Shown piece by piece: positions 18,084 through 26,169 of a stretch of 64,000 nt of DNA (position 1 is the first letter of the stretch; each line of letters starts with the position of its first letter). Below the pieces are notes generated by a model. The model was not told the DNA's origin and ran no database searches. It saw only the letters and a list, made by a program, of their open reading frames with translations. A program made the translations under genes and the position numbers. The stretch covers positions 186,001-250,000 of the forward strand of contig NZ_SHNO01000001.1 in NCBI RefSeq assembly GCF_026262645.1. The letters run 5' to 3'. The DNA is from Candidatus Marimicrobium litorale (GTDB lineage: Bacteria; Pseudomonadota; Gammaproteobacteria; Pseudomonadales; Halieaceae).

Positions 18084-18973
18084 GCGATACCGCATTAAAT
18101 GCCGGCGATGTCAGAGAAACGCCTATCGTTTTCCCCTGTGACGGGGACTCTCTGGTGGGTATTGTGCACCGGCCGAAAAATCCGCTGGAATACGGTTTAG
18201 TCACTATTGTGGCGGGTGGCCCGCAATATCGCGCTGGGGTAGGGCGAGGCATGGTCAATACGGCGCGTTTTCTCGCAGACCGCGGTGTGGCGGTGTTGCG
18301 CTTCGACTATCGAGGTCTGGGTGACAGTGGCGGCGATTTCCTCGGCTTTGAGCATATTGAGCAGGATATCGAGGCTGCCGTGTCTTTGCTCCAGCGCGAA
18401 GTACCGGAGGTGAAAAAGGTCGTATTGTGGGGTGGTTGTGATGCGGCATCAGGCGCCATGATTCACAGTTGGAAGATTCCCGGGGCAAAGAGTCTGGTGC
18501 TTGGAAATCCCTGGGTGACTACTCACGAAACGCACGCGGCTGCGATGAAACACCACTATCTCAGTAGGCTGCGCGAACCTTCTTTTTGGCGCAAGCTCTT
18601 TCGTCTCGACTATGACCTGCTGGCTTACGCCCGAGCGGGCCTGAAAAAAGCAGGTCTTCGTGTCGCCCGTATCGTCAGGTCACCTTCGGATGAGGCGGCG
18701 AACGTGGGTGCGGATAACTTCGTCGATAGCATGCTGGCAGGCCTGGAGCGCTACGAAGGCCCTGTATTGTTTCTTGTTAGTGGCCAGAGCGTGGCAAGCC
18801 GTGAGTTTGATGAGTTAATTAATCAGGATGAACGTTGGAGAGCGGCCTGTGGTCGGTCGCTGCACAAACGGGTTGATTTTCCCGCGGCGGACCAGACCTT
18901 TTCGGACAAGAATTCCCGGGAGCGGGTTAACCAAACAATTCTCGACTGGATACTGGAGCTTACTAGACGGTAG
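18080..18973 (+). CDS. Exosortase A system-associated hydrolase 1, copy 1 (TIGR03100-like)
   Basis: A 297-residue alpha/beta-hydrolase-fold protein. The conserved VAGGPQYRAGVGR and RFDYRGLGDS segments fix the family. The elbow is LWGGCDAAS, which puts Cys where Ser usually sits, as expected for this family. It overlaps hydrolase 2 by 4 bp (ATGA), so both are probably made together in similar amounts and may form a complex. It is predicted to act on thioesters or a polysaccharide substituent, but the substrate is unknown. Confidence 0.88.
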   Translation: MSDTALNAGDVRETPIVFPCDGDSLVGIVHRPKNPLEYGLVTIVAGGPQYRAGVGRGMVNTARFLADRGVAVLRFDYRGLGDSGGDFLGFEHIEQDIEAAVSLLQREVPEVKKVVLWGGCDAASGAMIHSWKIPGAKSLVLGNPWVTTHETHAAAMKHHYLSRLREPSFWRKLFRLDYDLLAYARAGLKKAGLRVARIVRSPSDEAANVGADNFVDSMLAGLERYEGPVLFLVSGQSVASREFDELINQDERWRAACGRSLHKRVDFPAADQTFSDKNSRERVNQTILDWILELTRR

Positions 18974-19002
18974 CACGCCGGGCGGTGTTCGCCTATTGGT
19001 TG

Positions 19003-20154
19003 TTATTTAAAACGCCGCTTCAACGTATGCCCAAGCTGTAGCGCGCGGCCCCGCAGGGTTCTTGGATTGTAGGCGGCTACGCCCTTGCGCTCCCCGCGAT
19101 GAGACATCCAGTCTTTCTTGTAGTCGTCATCGCCGGTCAGAAAGTCTACTGTTGCAATGTGGTCCTGATCGATAGCGCGCTCCAGCATAAACGCTGAGAG
19201 TACGGTTCCCGGTGACAGATGCGCATACTCATCTAGATGGGCGAGCTTGTAAATATAGGCGACGCCACCCGACACCAGCCAGACTTGGCTCGCAACAGGA
19301 ATGTCGTCATAGTAGGCAAGCCCTAGTCGCAGCCAATCACGTCGAGCGGACAGGCGGATTAACTCTGGCATAAACGCGTCAAAGGGTTCGTTGGTCTTCC
19401 AGCTGCGCTCGTAAATCGAAACAAAGGCCTTGATACCGTACTCCACTTGCTCGCCTCCGTGCAGTACCTCCATGCGCCCCCTGTCGTGCTTGAAAAAACT
19501 ACGTGTCTTGCGGTTTATCGTATTACTGAGCCGGCTTGGGCGATTAGAAAGATAGGTCTGAAAGGGGGCGTCCTCCAGAGAGTGCGTCCAGTTGGCGAAA
19601 CAGGCGTAGTGGTGGACGCCAGTCCAGCCGGCGTCCTCAAGCAGTGCGGCCACCTCTGCGAAAAAAGGCGTCTGGCTGTCTATCGGCGATAGAGTCAGAG
19701 CAGTAAACCGCTCCCGATCTGCGAGGAACCGTAACAAGGCTACCAGGAGTGGTCTTGAAGAGTCGGACTGTATGACCGGCGTATAAGTAGATGTATAAAA
19801 ATTGGCCAGCGCATGGGCTTGCCCCGTGCGACCGTCTAGTTTTAGTGGCAATGCAACCAAGTCTCCGGGACCACGTCTAGCTACGTAAAGCGCGGCGCTC
19901 TCATGACCGGTCAGGGCAGTGCGGACAAGGTTGTCGAGCCAGTCGAGACCGAACTGAGGATTGTCACACTCGTGCCGCGAAAAGGCAGCGTGCAGATCCT
20001 CGGCCAAGTTTTTGCTTGGCAGGAGTATTTTCTTGATCTCGACTGGATTATTGTTTTGTGGCAACCAGAGTGCGCCGGTGCGGGGCTCAGCGTTTACTAT
20101 CGGGCAAACGTTCAGAATTCGCAAGGCCCTTGCCGATAATGCTGTGTTGTTCAC
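19003..20154 (-). CDS. GNAT/FemAB-like acetyltransferase (BioF2/CelD-like)
   Basis: A 383-residue protein of the large GNAT_acetyltransf_6 (CelD/BioF2-like) type. Diagnostic segments are RPSRLSNTINRKTRSFFK in the middle and SQVWLVSGGVAYIYKLAH then YAHLSPGTVLSAFMLERAI toward the C-terminus, followed by DFLTGDDDYKKDW. Members transfer acyl groups in polysaccharide or lipid pathways. The start is GTG (20152-20154) with a weak ribosome site. It is divergent from the ACP gene and sits between the two hydrolase pairs. With the ACP next door, an ACP-borne acyl donor is a reasonable guess. Confidence 0.8.
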   Translation of the reverse strand: MNNTALSARALRILNVCPIVNAEPRTGALWLPQNNNPVEIKKILLPSKNLAEDLHAAFSRHECDNPQFGLDWLDNLVRTALTGHESAALYVARRGPGDLVALPLKLDGRTGQAHALANFYTSTYTPVIQSDSSRPLLVALLRFLADRERFTALTLSPIDSQTPFFAEVAALLEDAGWTGVHHYACFANWTHSLEDAPFQTYLSNRPSRLSNTINRKTRSFFKHDRGRMEVLHGGEQVEYGIKAFVSIYERSWKTNEPFDAFMPELIRLSARRDWLRLGLAYYDDIPVASQVWLVSGGVAYIYKLAHLDEYAHLSPGTVLSAFMLERAIDQDHIATVDFLTGDDDYKKDWMSHRGERKGVAAYNPRTLRGRALQLGHTLKRRFK

Positions 20155-20163
20155 AATTCTGTC

Positions 20164-20192
20164 TTGAGAACAATTACTTACAGGGTTAGCAT
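20164..20192 (+). promoter_or_regulatory. Candidate sigma-70 promoter for the acyl carrier protein operon
   Basis: TTGAGA at 20164-20169 and TAGCAT at 20187-20192 are separated by exactly 17 bp. That is five and four matches of six to the -35 and -10 consensus. It lies in the short divergent gap, about 74 bp before the ACP start. Confidence 0.4.
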
Positions 20193-20265
20193 AGCGAAGT
20201 GTGCGCTATTCGGTCCTGACTCACATTCTCTATTATTGGGTCGACAATCGGCAGTGGTTTGGTTT

Positions 20266-20514
20266 ATGGATATTCAGTCTGATGTTATTGCTATATTACA
20301 GTCCACTCTGGGCGTGCCAGAGGGCGCCATAGCGCCTCACCCGGATACGCCGGTATTGGGCGCGATTCCCGAAATGGATTCTATGTCGGTGGTCGGTATT
20401 CTCGCCAGTCTCGAAGAACAGTATGGCATCATGGTTGATGACGATGAGATCGACGCGGATGTTTTCGCCACTGTGGGTAGCCTGACCAGTTTTGTGGCGT
20501 CCAAGCTCGGATAA
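20266..20514 (+). CDS. Acyl carrier protein, XrtA-associated
   Basis: An 82-residue acyl carrier protein starting at the ATG 20266. An in-frame upstream alternative at 20164 adds 34 residues with no similarity and is not used. The phosphopantetheine site is EMDSMSVVGI near residues 36-45, with the attachment Ser inside the DSM motif, and the acidic helix LEEQYGIMVDDDEID follows. ACPs occur next to hydrolases 1 and 2 in XrtA loci. The AMP-ligase and PLP-decarboxylase often found with them (TIGR03098/TIGR03099) are not in this window. It is 3 bp from hydrolase 2 copy 2. Confidence 0.85.
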   Translation: MDIQSDVIAILQSTLGVPEGAIAPHPDTPVLGAIPEMDSMSVVGILASLEEQYGIMVDDDEIDADVFATVGSLTSFVASKLG

Positions 20515-20517
20515 ATC

Positions 20518-21342
20518 ATGGGATCGAGGAAATACAGTATAGACGCTGATTTTCTCGAGCATCAGGGGCGAAACCTGTTCCACCTTCTTTTGCGTCCCTC
20601 TGACGTAGCGCCCCGCGGTTCCATACTGTTCCTGCCGCCTTTTGCTGAAGAGATGCACAAGTCCCGGGATGTGGTCGCGTCCCAGGCGCGTCTTTTTGCC
20701 GCGCAAGGCTACAACGTGCTGCTGCTCGATCTTACCGGATGCGGGGACAGTAGCGGTGATTTTGCGGATGCGTCATGGCAGTTATGGCTGGAAGATGCCA
20801 TCGCTGGCATTGACCGGCTGTCATCAATATCTCAGGCGCCGCTGACGTTATGGGGCCTGCGTATGGGCGCTCTGCTGGCCTGTGATCTCGCCGTGCGCCT
20901 ATCTCGTGTGAATCAATTGGTGTTGTGGCAGCCAGTATTAAATGGCGAGCAGCATCTCGACCAGTTCCTTCGCATGCGCACCGTGCTAACCGGCTTGGGT
21001 CAGGGCGAGCGGTTCGATCGTAAGTCCCTTTGGGATGAGTTGCGCGCCGGACATTCGCTGGAAATTGCGGGCTATGAACTGTCCTCTCGTATGGCGGTGG
21101 AAATGGCTCGTGTCAGGCTGCATGATCTCTGTCCCGCTTGTGAGGTGTCATGGTATGAAATTGGGCGCTCTACTGGCGCGGGCCTTGGCATGGCCAGTGA
21201 AAATGTTGTGCGCGCTTGGCGTGGGCAAGGCGTCAAAGTGACGGCATCTGAAGTGCCGGGGGAGCCTTTTTGGCGTGTCGTGAAAGGAGAGGTAAATCCC
21301 GCTTTAGAAGACGCGACGCTCAAGAATATGCAATCCGCATGA
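20518..21342 (+). CDS. Exosortase A system-associated hydrolase 2, copy 2 (TIGR03101-like)
   Basis: A 274-residue alpha/beta-hydrolase-fold protein closely related to the gene at 17262: the same FLPPFAEEMHKSRD entry, the same position of GDSSGDF, and an elbow WGLRMGA in which the nucleophile position is again Arg. It follows the ACP by 3 bp and overlaps hydrolase 1 copy 2 by 4 bp. The second occurrence of Arg at the elbow makes it unlikely to be a sequencing or random error in copy 1. Confidence 0.87.
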   Translation: MGSRKYSIDADFLEHQGRNLFHLLLRPSDVAPRGSILFLPPFAEEMHKSRDVVASQARLFAAQGYNVLLLDLTGCGDSSGDFADASWQLWLEDAIAGIDRLSSISQAPLTLWGLRMGALLACDLAVRLSRVNQLVLWQPVLNGEQHLDQFLRMRTVLTGLGQGERFDRKSLWDELRAGHSLEIAGYELSSRMAVEMARVRLHDLCPACEVSWYEIGRSTGAGLGMASENVVRAWRGQGVKVTASEVPGEPFWRVVKGEVNPALEDATLKNMQSA

Positions 21343-22178
21343 GCGAATATACGGAGAGCGGTGTCGTATTCGACCGGGGAGAGGATCGCCTCGTGGGTGT
21401 TGTGGCGCAACCCGAGGTTCAATCGGATATCGGCGTTTTGATTTTGGTGGGTGGGCCGCAATACCGTGTGGGAAGTCACCGTCAATTTACCCAATTGGCG
21501 AGAAGCCTGGCTGAGGCTGGTATCGCCTCGTTTCGGTTCGACTTCGCTGGAATGGGCGATAGCGAGGGCGTACGTCAGGAGTTCAACCATACACTCGATG
21601 ACGTACGTGCAGCGATCGACGCGTTTACCGGGCAAGTGCCGAGTGTTTCACGTGTCGTACTCTGGGGTCTGTGTGATGCCGCCTCGAGCGCGATGATTTA
21701 TGCGCCGCATCACCCTCTGGTGTCTGGCTTGGTGTTGCTCAACCCATGGGTCCACAGTGGTGAATATGCACCAGAGGTCAAGTTGACTCATTTCTACAAA
21801 CCGTTCCTGTCTAATGCATCGAGGTGGCGCAACCTCGTGGCACGCAAGGATATGATCTTCCCTACGATCAAGGAACTGAGCCGGGACATGCTGATGCTAA
21901 TGAGTCGCAGGTCGTCGTTGGATGCTCAACCTTTTGTGCAGGAGATGTTAGAGGGTGTGCGTGCGTTTTCCCACGATGTGCTAATCGTATTGAGTGGGGC
22001 CGATCTTACCGCAAGTGAATTTTCGGCACTCATCGCAACGGACGCTGACTGGCGAGAAGTCAGTGCGAGGCCGTCAATTACAATCCACACGGTAGCGTCT
22101 GCTGACCACACGTTTTCCCGGGCAAGCTGGAAAAGCGAGGTCAATGCACTGACAATTAGCTGGTTGCACGAGCTCTAA
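21339..22178 (+). CDS. Exosortase A system-associated hydrolase 1, copy 2 (TIGR03100-like)
   Basis: A 279-residue protein starting at the ATG 21339, which overlaps the upstream stop (ATGA); a more upstream in-frame start at 21270 would lie inside the previous gene. It shares VGGPQYRVGSHRQ, FRFDFAGMGDSEG and the Cys-type elbow LWGLCDAAS with copy 1. It ends four bases into the tail of the convergent AsnB-like gene. Same likely function as the gene at 18080; sequence divergence between copies suggests an old duplication or separate acquisition. Confidence 0.87.
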   Translation: MSEYTESGVVFDRGEDRLVGVVAQPEVQSDIGVLILVGGPQYRVGSHRQFTQLARSLAEAGIASFRFDFAGMGDSEGVRQEFNHTLDDVRAAIDAFTGQVPSVSRVVLWGLCDAASSAMIYAPHHPLVSGLVLLNPWVHSGEYAPEVKLTHFYKPFLSNASRWRNLVARKDMIFPTIKELSRDMLMLMSRRSSLDAQPFVQEMLEGVRAFSHDVLIVLSGADLTASEFSALIATDADWREVSARPSITIHTVASADHTFSRASWKSEVNALTISWLHEL

Positions 22179-24106
22179 AGAGGCAGCTGCGCTTTTGCAG
22201 ATTCTCCTGCGGTATGTATATGATTGCCCGAGCGTTTTTCCATCCACAGCTCGAACACGGTGAGAATCCACACAAGCTCACCGTAGTATGCGGCGTGATC
22301 GCTCTGATGCATTTTGATGGTCTTGTCGATAAATTCTGGCCTGATATAGCGCCTCGCCTTGAGCTTGAGCAGGTTATCGTAAGCAAGCTCGCGCAGGGGC
22401 TTGTACGTTTGCATCCAGATGCCAAAAGGCAGGCCGAAGCCTTGCTTATTCTTGCTAATAGTCTCTTCAGGTAGCCAATCTTGCAGGGCGGATTTGAAGA
22501 AATGCCGTAAATCTCCACCCTTCATCTTCACTTTGCTGGGAACCCGGCAAGACAGTGCAACCAGACTGTCGTCAAGCATGGGGTAGGTTACGTTTACCCC
22601 CGCTAATGCGCAGGTGTGGCTGACCTTGCGCAGATCGTTGTCTGCCAATGTAATTTGCCAGTCAAGATACAGCATGCGGTTGAGGTCAGACGCGTCTGCC
22701 GGTCTGTGATAGATGGAGCGCAGTAGCTCTATGGGTGATTCGATGTCCACTTCGGACAAGAGGTCGTCTGAAAAAATTTCGGATACCGGGTGCCGGTGCA
22801 GAAAATTATAGCTCTGCAACCGGTCCGGCAGTGGCATATTGGCCTGTTCGATATAGCTTCGGGCCTTGCTAACCAACGGCAGGCCTCCGGGAGAAAATTT
22901 TAGCAGTGGCTCTAACAGGCCTCGACGAAGTGGCTCGGGCACCTTCTCGTAGTGTGCGAACACCTGTTGCTTTATGTAGCGTTCGTTGCCCGCGAATATT
23001 TCATCGCCGCCATCTCCGGCGAGAAGCGTATCCACGCCATTTTGCACCGCCATGCGTGCGCAAAAATAGGCTGGTAAAGCCGACGAATTACCAAAAGGTT
23101 CTTCGTAACTAGTTGCAATCAGGGGCAGCGCATCGACTACGTCCTGAGGCGTTACATAGTATTCGTTGAGTTTGACGCCAAAGTGCTTTGCGCTTATACG
23201 CGCATAGGCCATCTCGTCATAGCCCTCTGCGGAAAAGCCTATGGAGTACGCCTCCGCTTCTCCTTCACTGACCTCTGCGAGCATGCCAGTGACCGTGGTG
23301 CTATCCAGGCCGCCGCTTAAAAAGCAGCCGATCGTCCCGCTAGTAGGCATGCAGTTTTTTACCGCTTGTCTGAGCGTGCATTTCAGTTCGGCAGACAGCG
23401 ACGTGGATGAGAGGTTGTTGGACTCGAAAAATCTCGGTTGCCAGTAGTTTTCCACACGGCATTGACCGCCTTGGTAAACGATATAGTGTGCGGCTGGGAG
23501 CTTTTTAAGCCCGTCATATATGGTTTCAGAGCAGGGCACCATATGAAAGTAGAGATAGTTATAGATGCCCTGATGAAGAAGCTTTTTTTCTCCGCGAATG
23601 GCAGACAACACGTCGTCAGCAGAAGTCCCGAAAGACAGACCCTCATTATTTTTTGCATAATAAATAGAGTGTTGCCCGAGACGATCGAGACCGATCAGTA
23701 CGCGCTCCTGTTTTATGTCGACGATTACACAGCAGAAAGCACCTCGCAAATGGATAAATATTTTCTCGCCATATTCCTGATAACCTGCCGCCAGTGCTGC
23801 GGCCATCGTTTGAGACTTGGCGATCGTGGCGAGATTTTCATCGTCGAATCGGGCTTGCCCGTTTATGGCGACCGCGCCACCGCAGGGCAGCTTGGCGAGT
23901 GTACCGCTAACCCCCAGTTCATAACGTGCTCCGTCGGTGCCAGAGGCAGGAAGTAACGTTTTCGCGCTAATAGACAGAGAATGTGAGGCGCTGGCGGCGA
24001 AATAACCGAGCACCTTGTGATGCACAAGACCTTCTGCAACTTGCGCGCCAGCATTAGACCCAGTCTGTGTCATTAAGGTGAATCCGGTGTATCGATAAAG
24101 TATCAT
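22175..24106 (-). CDS. Asparagine synthase-like protein lacking the glutaminase cysteine
   Basis: About 643 residues from the ATG at 24106 (an upstream in-frame ATG at 24175 would add 23 residues that look unrelated to the family). The C-terminal synthetase domain is intact: LSGGLDSTTVTG pyrophosphate loop, LAGDGGDEIFAG, and a KQGFGLPFG segment. The N-terminal domain has the glutaminase fold pattern (LIGLDRLGQHSIYY, a version of the usual RDRxGxxPLYY) but starts Met-Ile-Leu-Tyr rather than Met-Cys-Gly. It therefore probably uses free ammonia or another nucleophile, as in some AsnB relatives in natural-product pathways. It is convergent with hydrolase 1 copy 2. Confidence 0.82.
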   Translation of the reverse strand: MILYRYTGFTLMTQTGSNAGAQVAEGLVHHKVLGYFAASASHSLSISAKTLLPASGTDGARYELGVSGTLAKLPCGGAVAINGQARFDDENLATIAKSQTMAAALAAGYQEYGEKIFIHLRGAFCCVIVDIKQERVLIGLDRLGQHSIYYAKNNEGLSFGTSADDVLSAIRGEKKLLHQGIYNYLYFHMVPCSETIYDGLKKLPAAHYIVYQGGQCRVENYWQPRFFESNNLSSTSLSAELKCTLRQAVKNCMPTSGTIGCFLSGGLDSTTVTGMLAEVSEGEAEAYSIGFSAEGYDEMAYARISAKHFGVKLNEYYVTPQDVVDALPLIATSYEEPFGNSSALPAYFCARMAVQNGVDTLLAGDGGDEIFAGNERYIKQQVFAHYEKVPEPLRRGLLEPLLKFSPGGLPLVSKARSYIEQANMPLPDRLQSYNFLHRHPVSEIFSDDLLSEVDIESPIELLRSIYHRPADASDLNRMLYLDWQITLADNDLRKVSHTCALAGVNVTYPMLDDSLVALSCRVPSKVKMKGGDLRHFFKSALQDWLPEETISKNKQGFGLPFGIWMQTYKPLRELAYDNLLKLKARRYIRPEFIDKTIKMHQSDHAAYYGELVWILTVFELWMEKRSGNHIHTAGESAKAQLPL

Positions 24107-24608
24107 GCTACCACCAGACCTGCTCCAGAGTAAGCGTTCGACACATTTGGGTGTGCTTATATTGCTAGGGGGCATTTGTTATGCTCCCAGTTGAGCTCAA
24201 GCCCCGAGTGAGTGTCGGCCACAGGTTGGTCGGGAATTTTTAGAATGTATCAGGTTAGTTGGCTGGATTTTTTTACAACAGGCGCGGCCAATATCTCGCG
24301 GCGTCATTCTCCTATTGTTTCTGGCATACAGGGGGATGGATCATTCTTTTGGCTACGGTATTTCCGCATCTGAATCGCCCTGTGCGGCCCATAAGGACAG
24401 GCTCTATTTTGCAGCGAATATGGAAATAAAAGAGGCTCTCTTTATCAATCCGTGCGGCGTTAATTCTTTTGGGCATACGCTTGTAGAAGTTGCCGGCCGG
24501 CTGATTCCCGGGTTGGGGTGATCATGCACGGTGCGAGTGGACGGCAGGGAGTAGAATTTCGGGCGGTAAATCAGGAATGGTGCTGCGCGGTTCAGGAGTG
24601 TTCTAGAA
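24107..24608 (+). other. Intergenic region between AsnB-like and MBOAT genes
   Basis: This 500-bp divergent gap holds the leader of the AsnB-like gene on one side and the promoter for the MBOAT operon on the other. A 61-codon frame starting at the ATG 24336 has no recognised similarity and a badly placed ribosome site, so it is not called. No tRNA, clear terminator or sigma-54 site was found. Confidence 0.5.
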
Positions 24609-26168
24609 TTGCTGTTTAACTCATTTGAGTTTATTTTTCTTTTTTTCCCTCTTTGCGTGCTGGGCTACTTTCTTGTTGCGCGATTTTTATCGCTTGAAGC
24701 CGCGCTCGGCTTTCTTGTATTTGGCTCTTTGGTCTTTTATGCCTACTGGCAGCCAGTGTATTTATTGCTACTGCTCTTCTCGATAGGGTTTAACTTTTTT
24801 ATCGGCAGGGCGTTGGCCAGACCAGACTGCGCAGGACGACGTAGTTGTCTGATATTTGGTGTATCGATTAATCTGGGCCTAATAGGTTACTTCAAGTACG
24901 CAAATTTCTTTGTGGACAATGTTAACAACGCGCTGCACACGAATTGGACTATCGAGCAGATTTTCTTGCCATTGGCAATCTCGTTTTTTACTTTCCAACA
25001 AATCGCCTATCTCGTTGATGCCTATCGGGGCAAGGTGAATGAATGCAGCCTATTACACTACTGTCTTTTTGTGAGTTTTTTTCCGCAACTTATCGCGGGG
25101 CCTATTGTTCGTCAGCAAGAGATAATTCCTCAATTCATGCGGTCTGAGAACATATCACCGCAGTGGTCTAACTTCGCGATCGGCGTTTCCATTTTCGCGA
25201 TTGGCTTATTTAAAAAAACGGTTATCGCCGATAGTTTATCTGTTTACGTTGGTCCGGTATTTGACACGTCGCCGAACGTTCAAAACATTGATTTTTTTAG
25301 AGCATGGGGAGCGACACTGGCCTACACGTTTCAGCTTTATTTTGATTTTTCTGGATACTCCGATATGGCGGTTGGGGCTGCACGCGTTTTTGGTGTGCGG
25401 CTACCGGTAAATTTCTTTTCTCCCTATAAGTCCACTAGTATTATCGAATTCTGGCGGCGCTGGCACATTACCCTATCCCGGTTCCTGCGCGATTATCTTT
25501 ACATCGGTCTCGGAGGAAACCGTAAGGGCAGGTGTCGTCGTTACGTGAATTTACTTCTTACTATGGTACTGGGAGGGCTCTGGCACGGTGCCGGATGGCC
25601 CTTTGTTGTTTGGGGCGGGCTGCACGCTATCTATTTAATGATTAACCATGCATGGCGCAGTCTACTGCGACGAACAGGGATGAATTTAAGTGCTAGTGTG
25701 CTGTACCAACGGCTTTGCTGGCTGGTCACTTTTAACGCGGTCGTTTTCGCCTGGGTCTATTTCCGTGCGCCCACCCTGGAGAAGGGCAATTCTATTACTC
25801 TGGCTATGTTAGGGGCGTCTGGCTTCGAAGTGCCAAAGGGGATTTTGGCGCGGGTGGGTGAGTTCAGTGCCGTGTTGGAGGCTGCAGGAGTGGGGTCTTC
25901 CTTTGGAGGTGGCGCGGTGTTGATGACGAATGTTCTATGGATTGTATTCGCCGGAACCATTGCGCTGTTGACTCCTAATGTGGCGCAGCTGTTCAGTAAG
26001 GTGGATCCGGTGTTATACGAGAACGATAATGTTTTTCGCAATACGCGCTCGGTGAGTCGTATGCGTTGGAGATATAGCAGTCTATGGGCGTTCGCGATCG
26101 CAGTGGCCGCAGTGGCCGGGGTGCTGACGCTACAACACGTCTCCGAATTCTTGTATTTTCAGTTCTGA
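24609..26168 (+). CDS. MBOAT family O-acyltransferase (AlgI-like)
   Basis: A 519-residue polytopic membrane protein starting at TTG with AGGAG about 10 bp upstream. The opening MLFNSFEFIFLFFPL is the standard AlgI/DltB-like start. The histidine motif region is WRRWHITLSRFLRDYLYIGLGG (near 275-298), and the proposed catalytic His is in MVLGGLWHGAGW near 315-326. Such proteins pass acyl (often acetyl) groups across the inner membrane for O-acylation of periplasmic glycans. It is immediately followed by a membrane-anchored protein of AlgJ/AlgX-like layout. Confidence 0.92.
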   Translation: MLFNSFEFIFLFFPLCVLGYFLVARFLSLEAALGFLVFGSLVFYAYWQPVYLLLLLFSIGFNFFIGRALARPDCAGRRSCLIFGVSINLGLIGYFKYANFFVDNVNNALHTNWTIEQIFLPLAISFFTFQQIAYLVDAYRGKVNECSLLHYCLFVSFFPQLIAGPIVRQQEIIPQFMRSENISPQWSNFAIGVSIFAIGLFKKTVIADSLSVYVGPVFDTSPNVQNIDFFRAWGATLAYTFQLYFDFSGYSDMAVGAARVFGVRLPVNFFSPYKSTSIIEFWRRWHITLSRFLRDYLYIGLGGNRKGRCRRYVNLLLTMVLGGLWHGAGWPFVVWGGLHAIYLMINHAWRSLLRRTGMNLSASVLYQRLCWLVTFNAVVFAWVYFRAPTLEKGNSITLAMLGASGFEVPKGILARVGEFSAVLEAAGVGSSFGGGAVLMTNVLWIVFAGTIALLTPNVAQLFSKVDPVLYENDNVFRNTRSVSRMRWRYSSLWAFAIAVAAVAGVLTLQHVSEFLYFQF

Positions 26169-26169
26169 C

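Noticed and set aside
20239-20252. GG-N10-GC match upstream of the acyl carrier protein
   Set aside because: It would start transcription within a few bases of the ATG, and both boxes are poor. The sigma-70-like pair at 20164 is a better candidate.
24315-24521. 68-codon frame in the AsnB/MBOAT gap
   Set aside because: No recognised domain and no well-placed ribosome-binding site.
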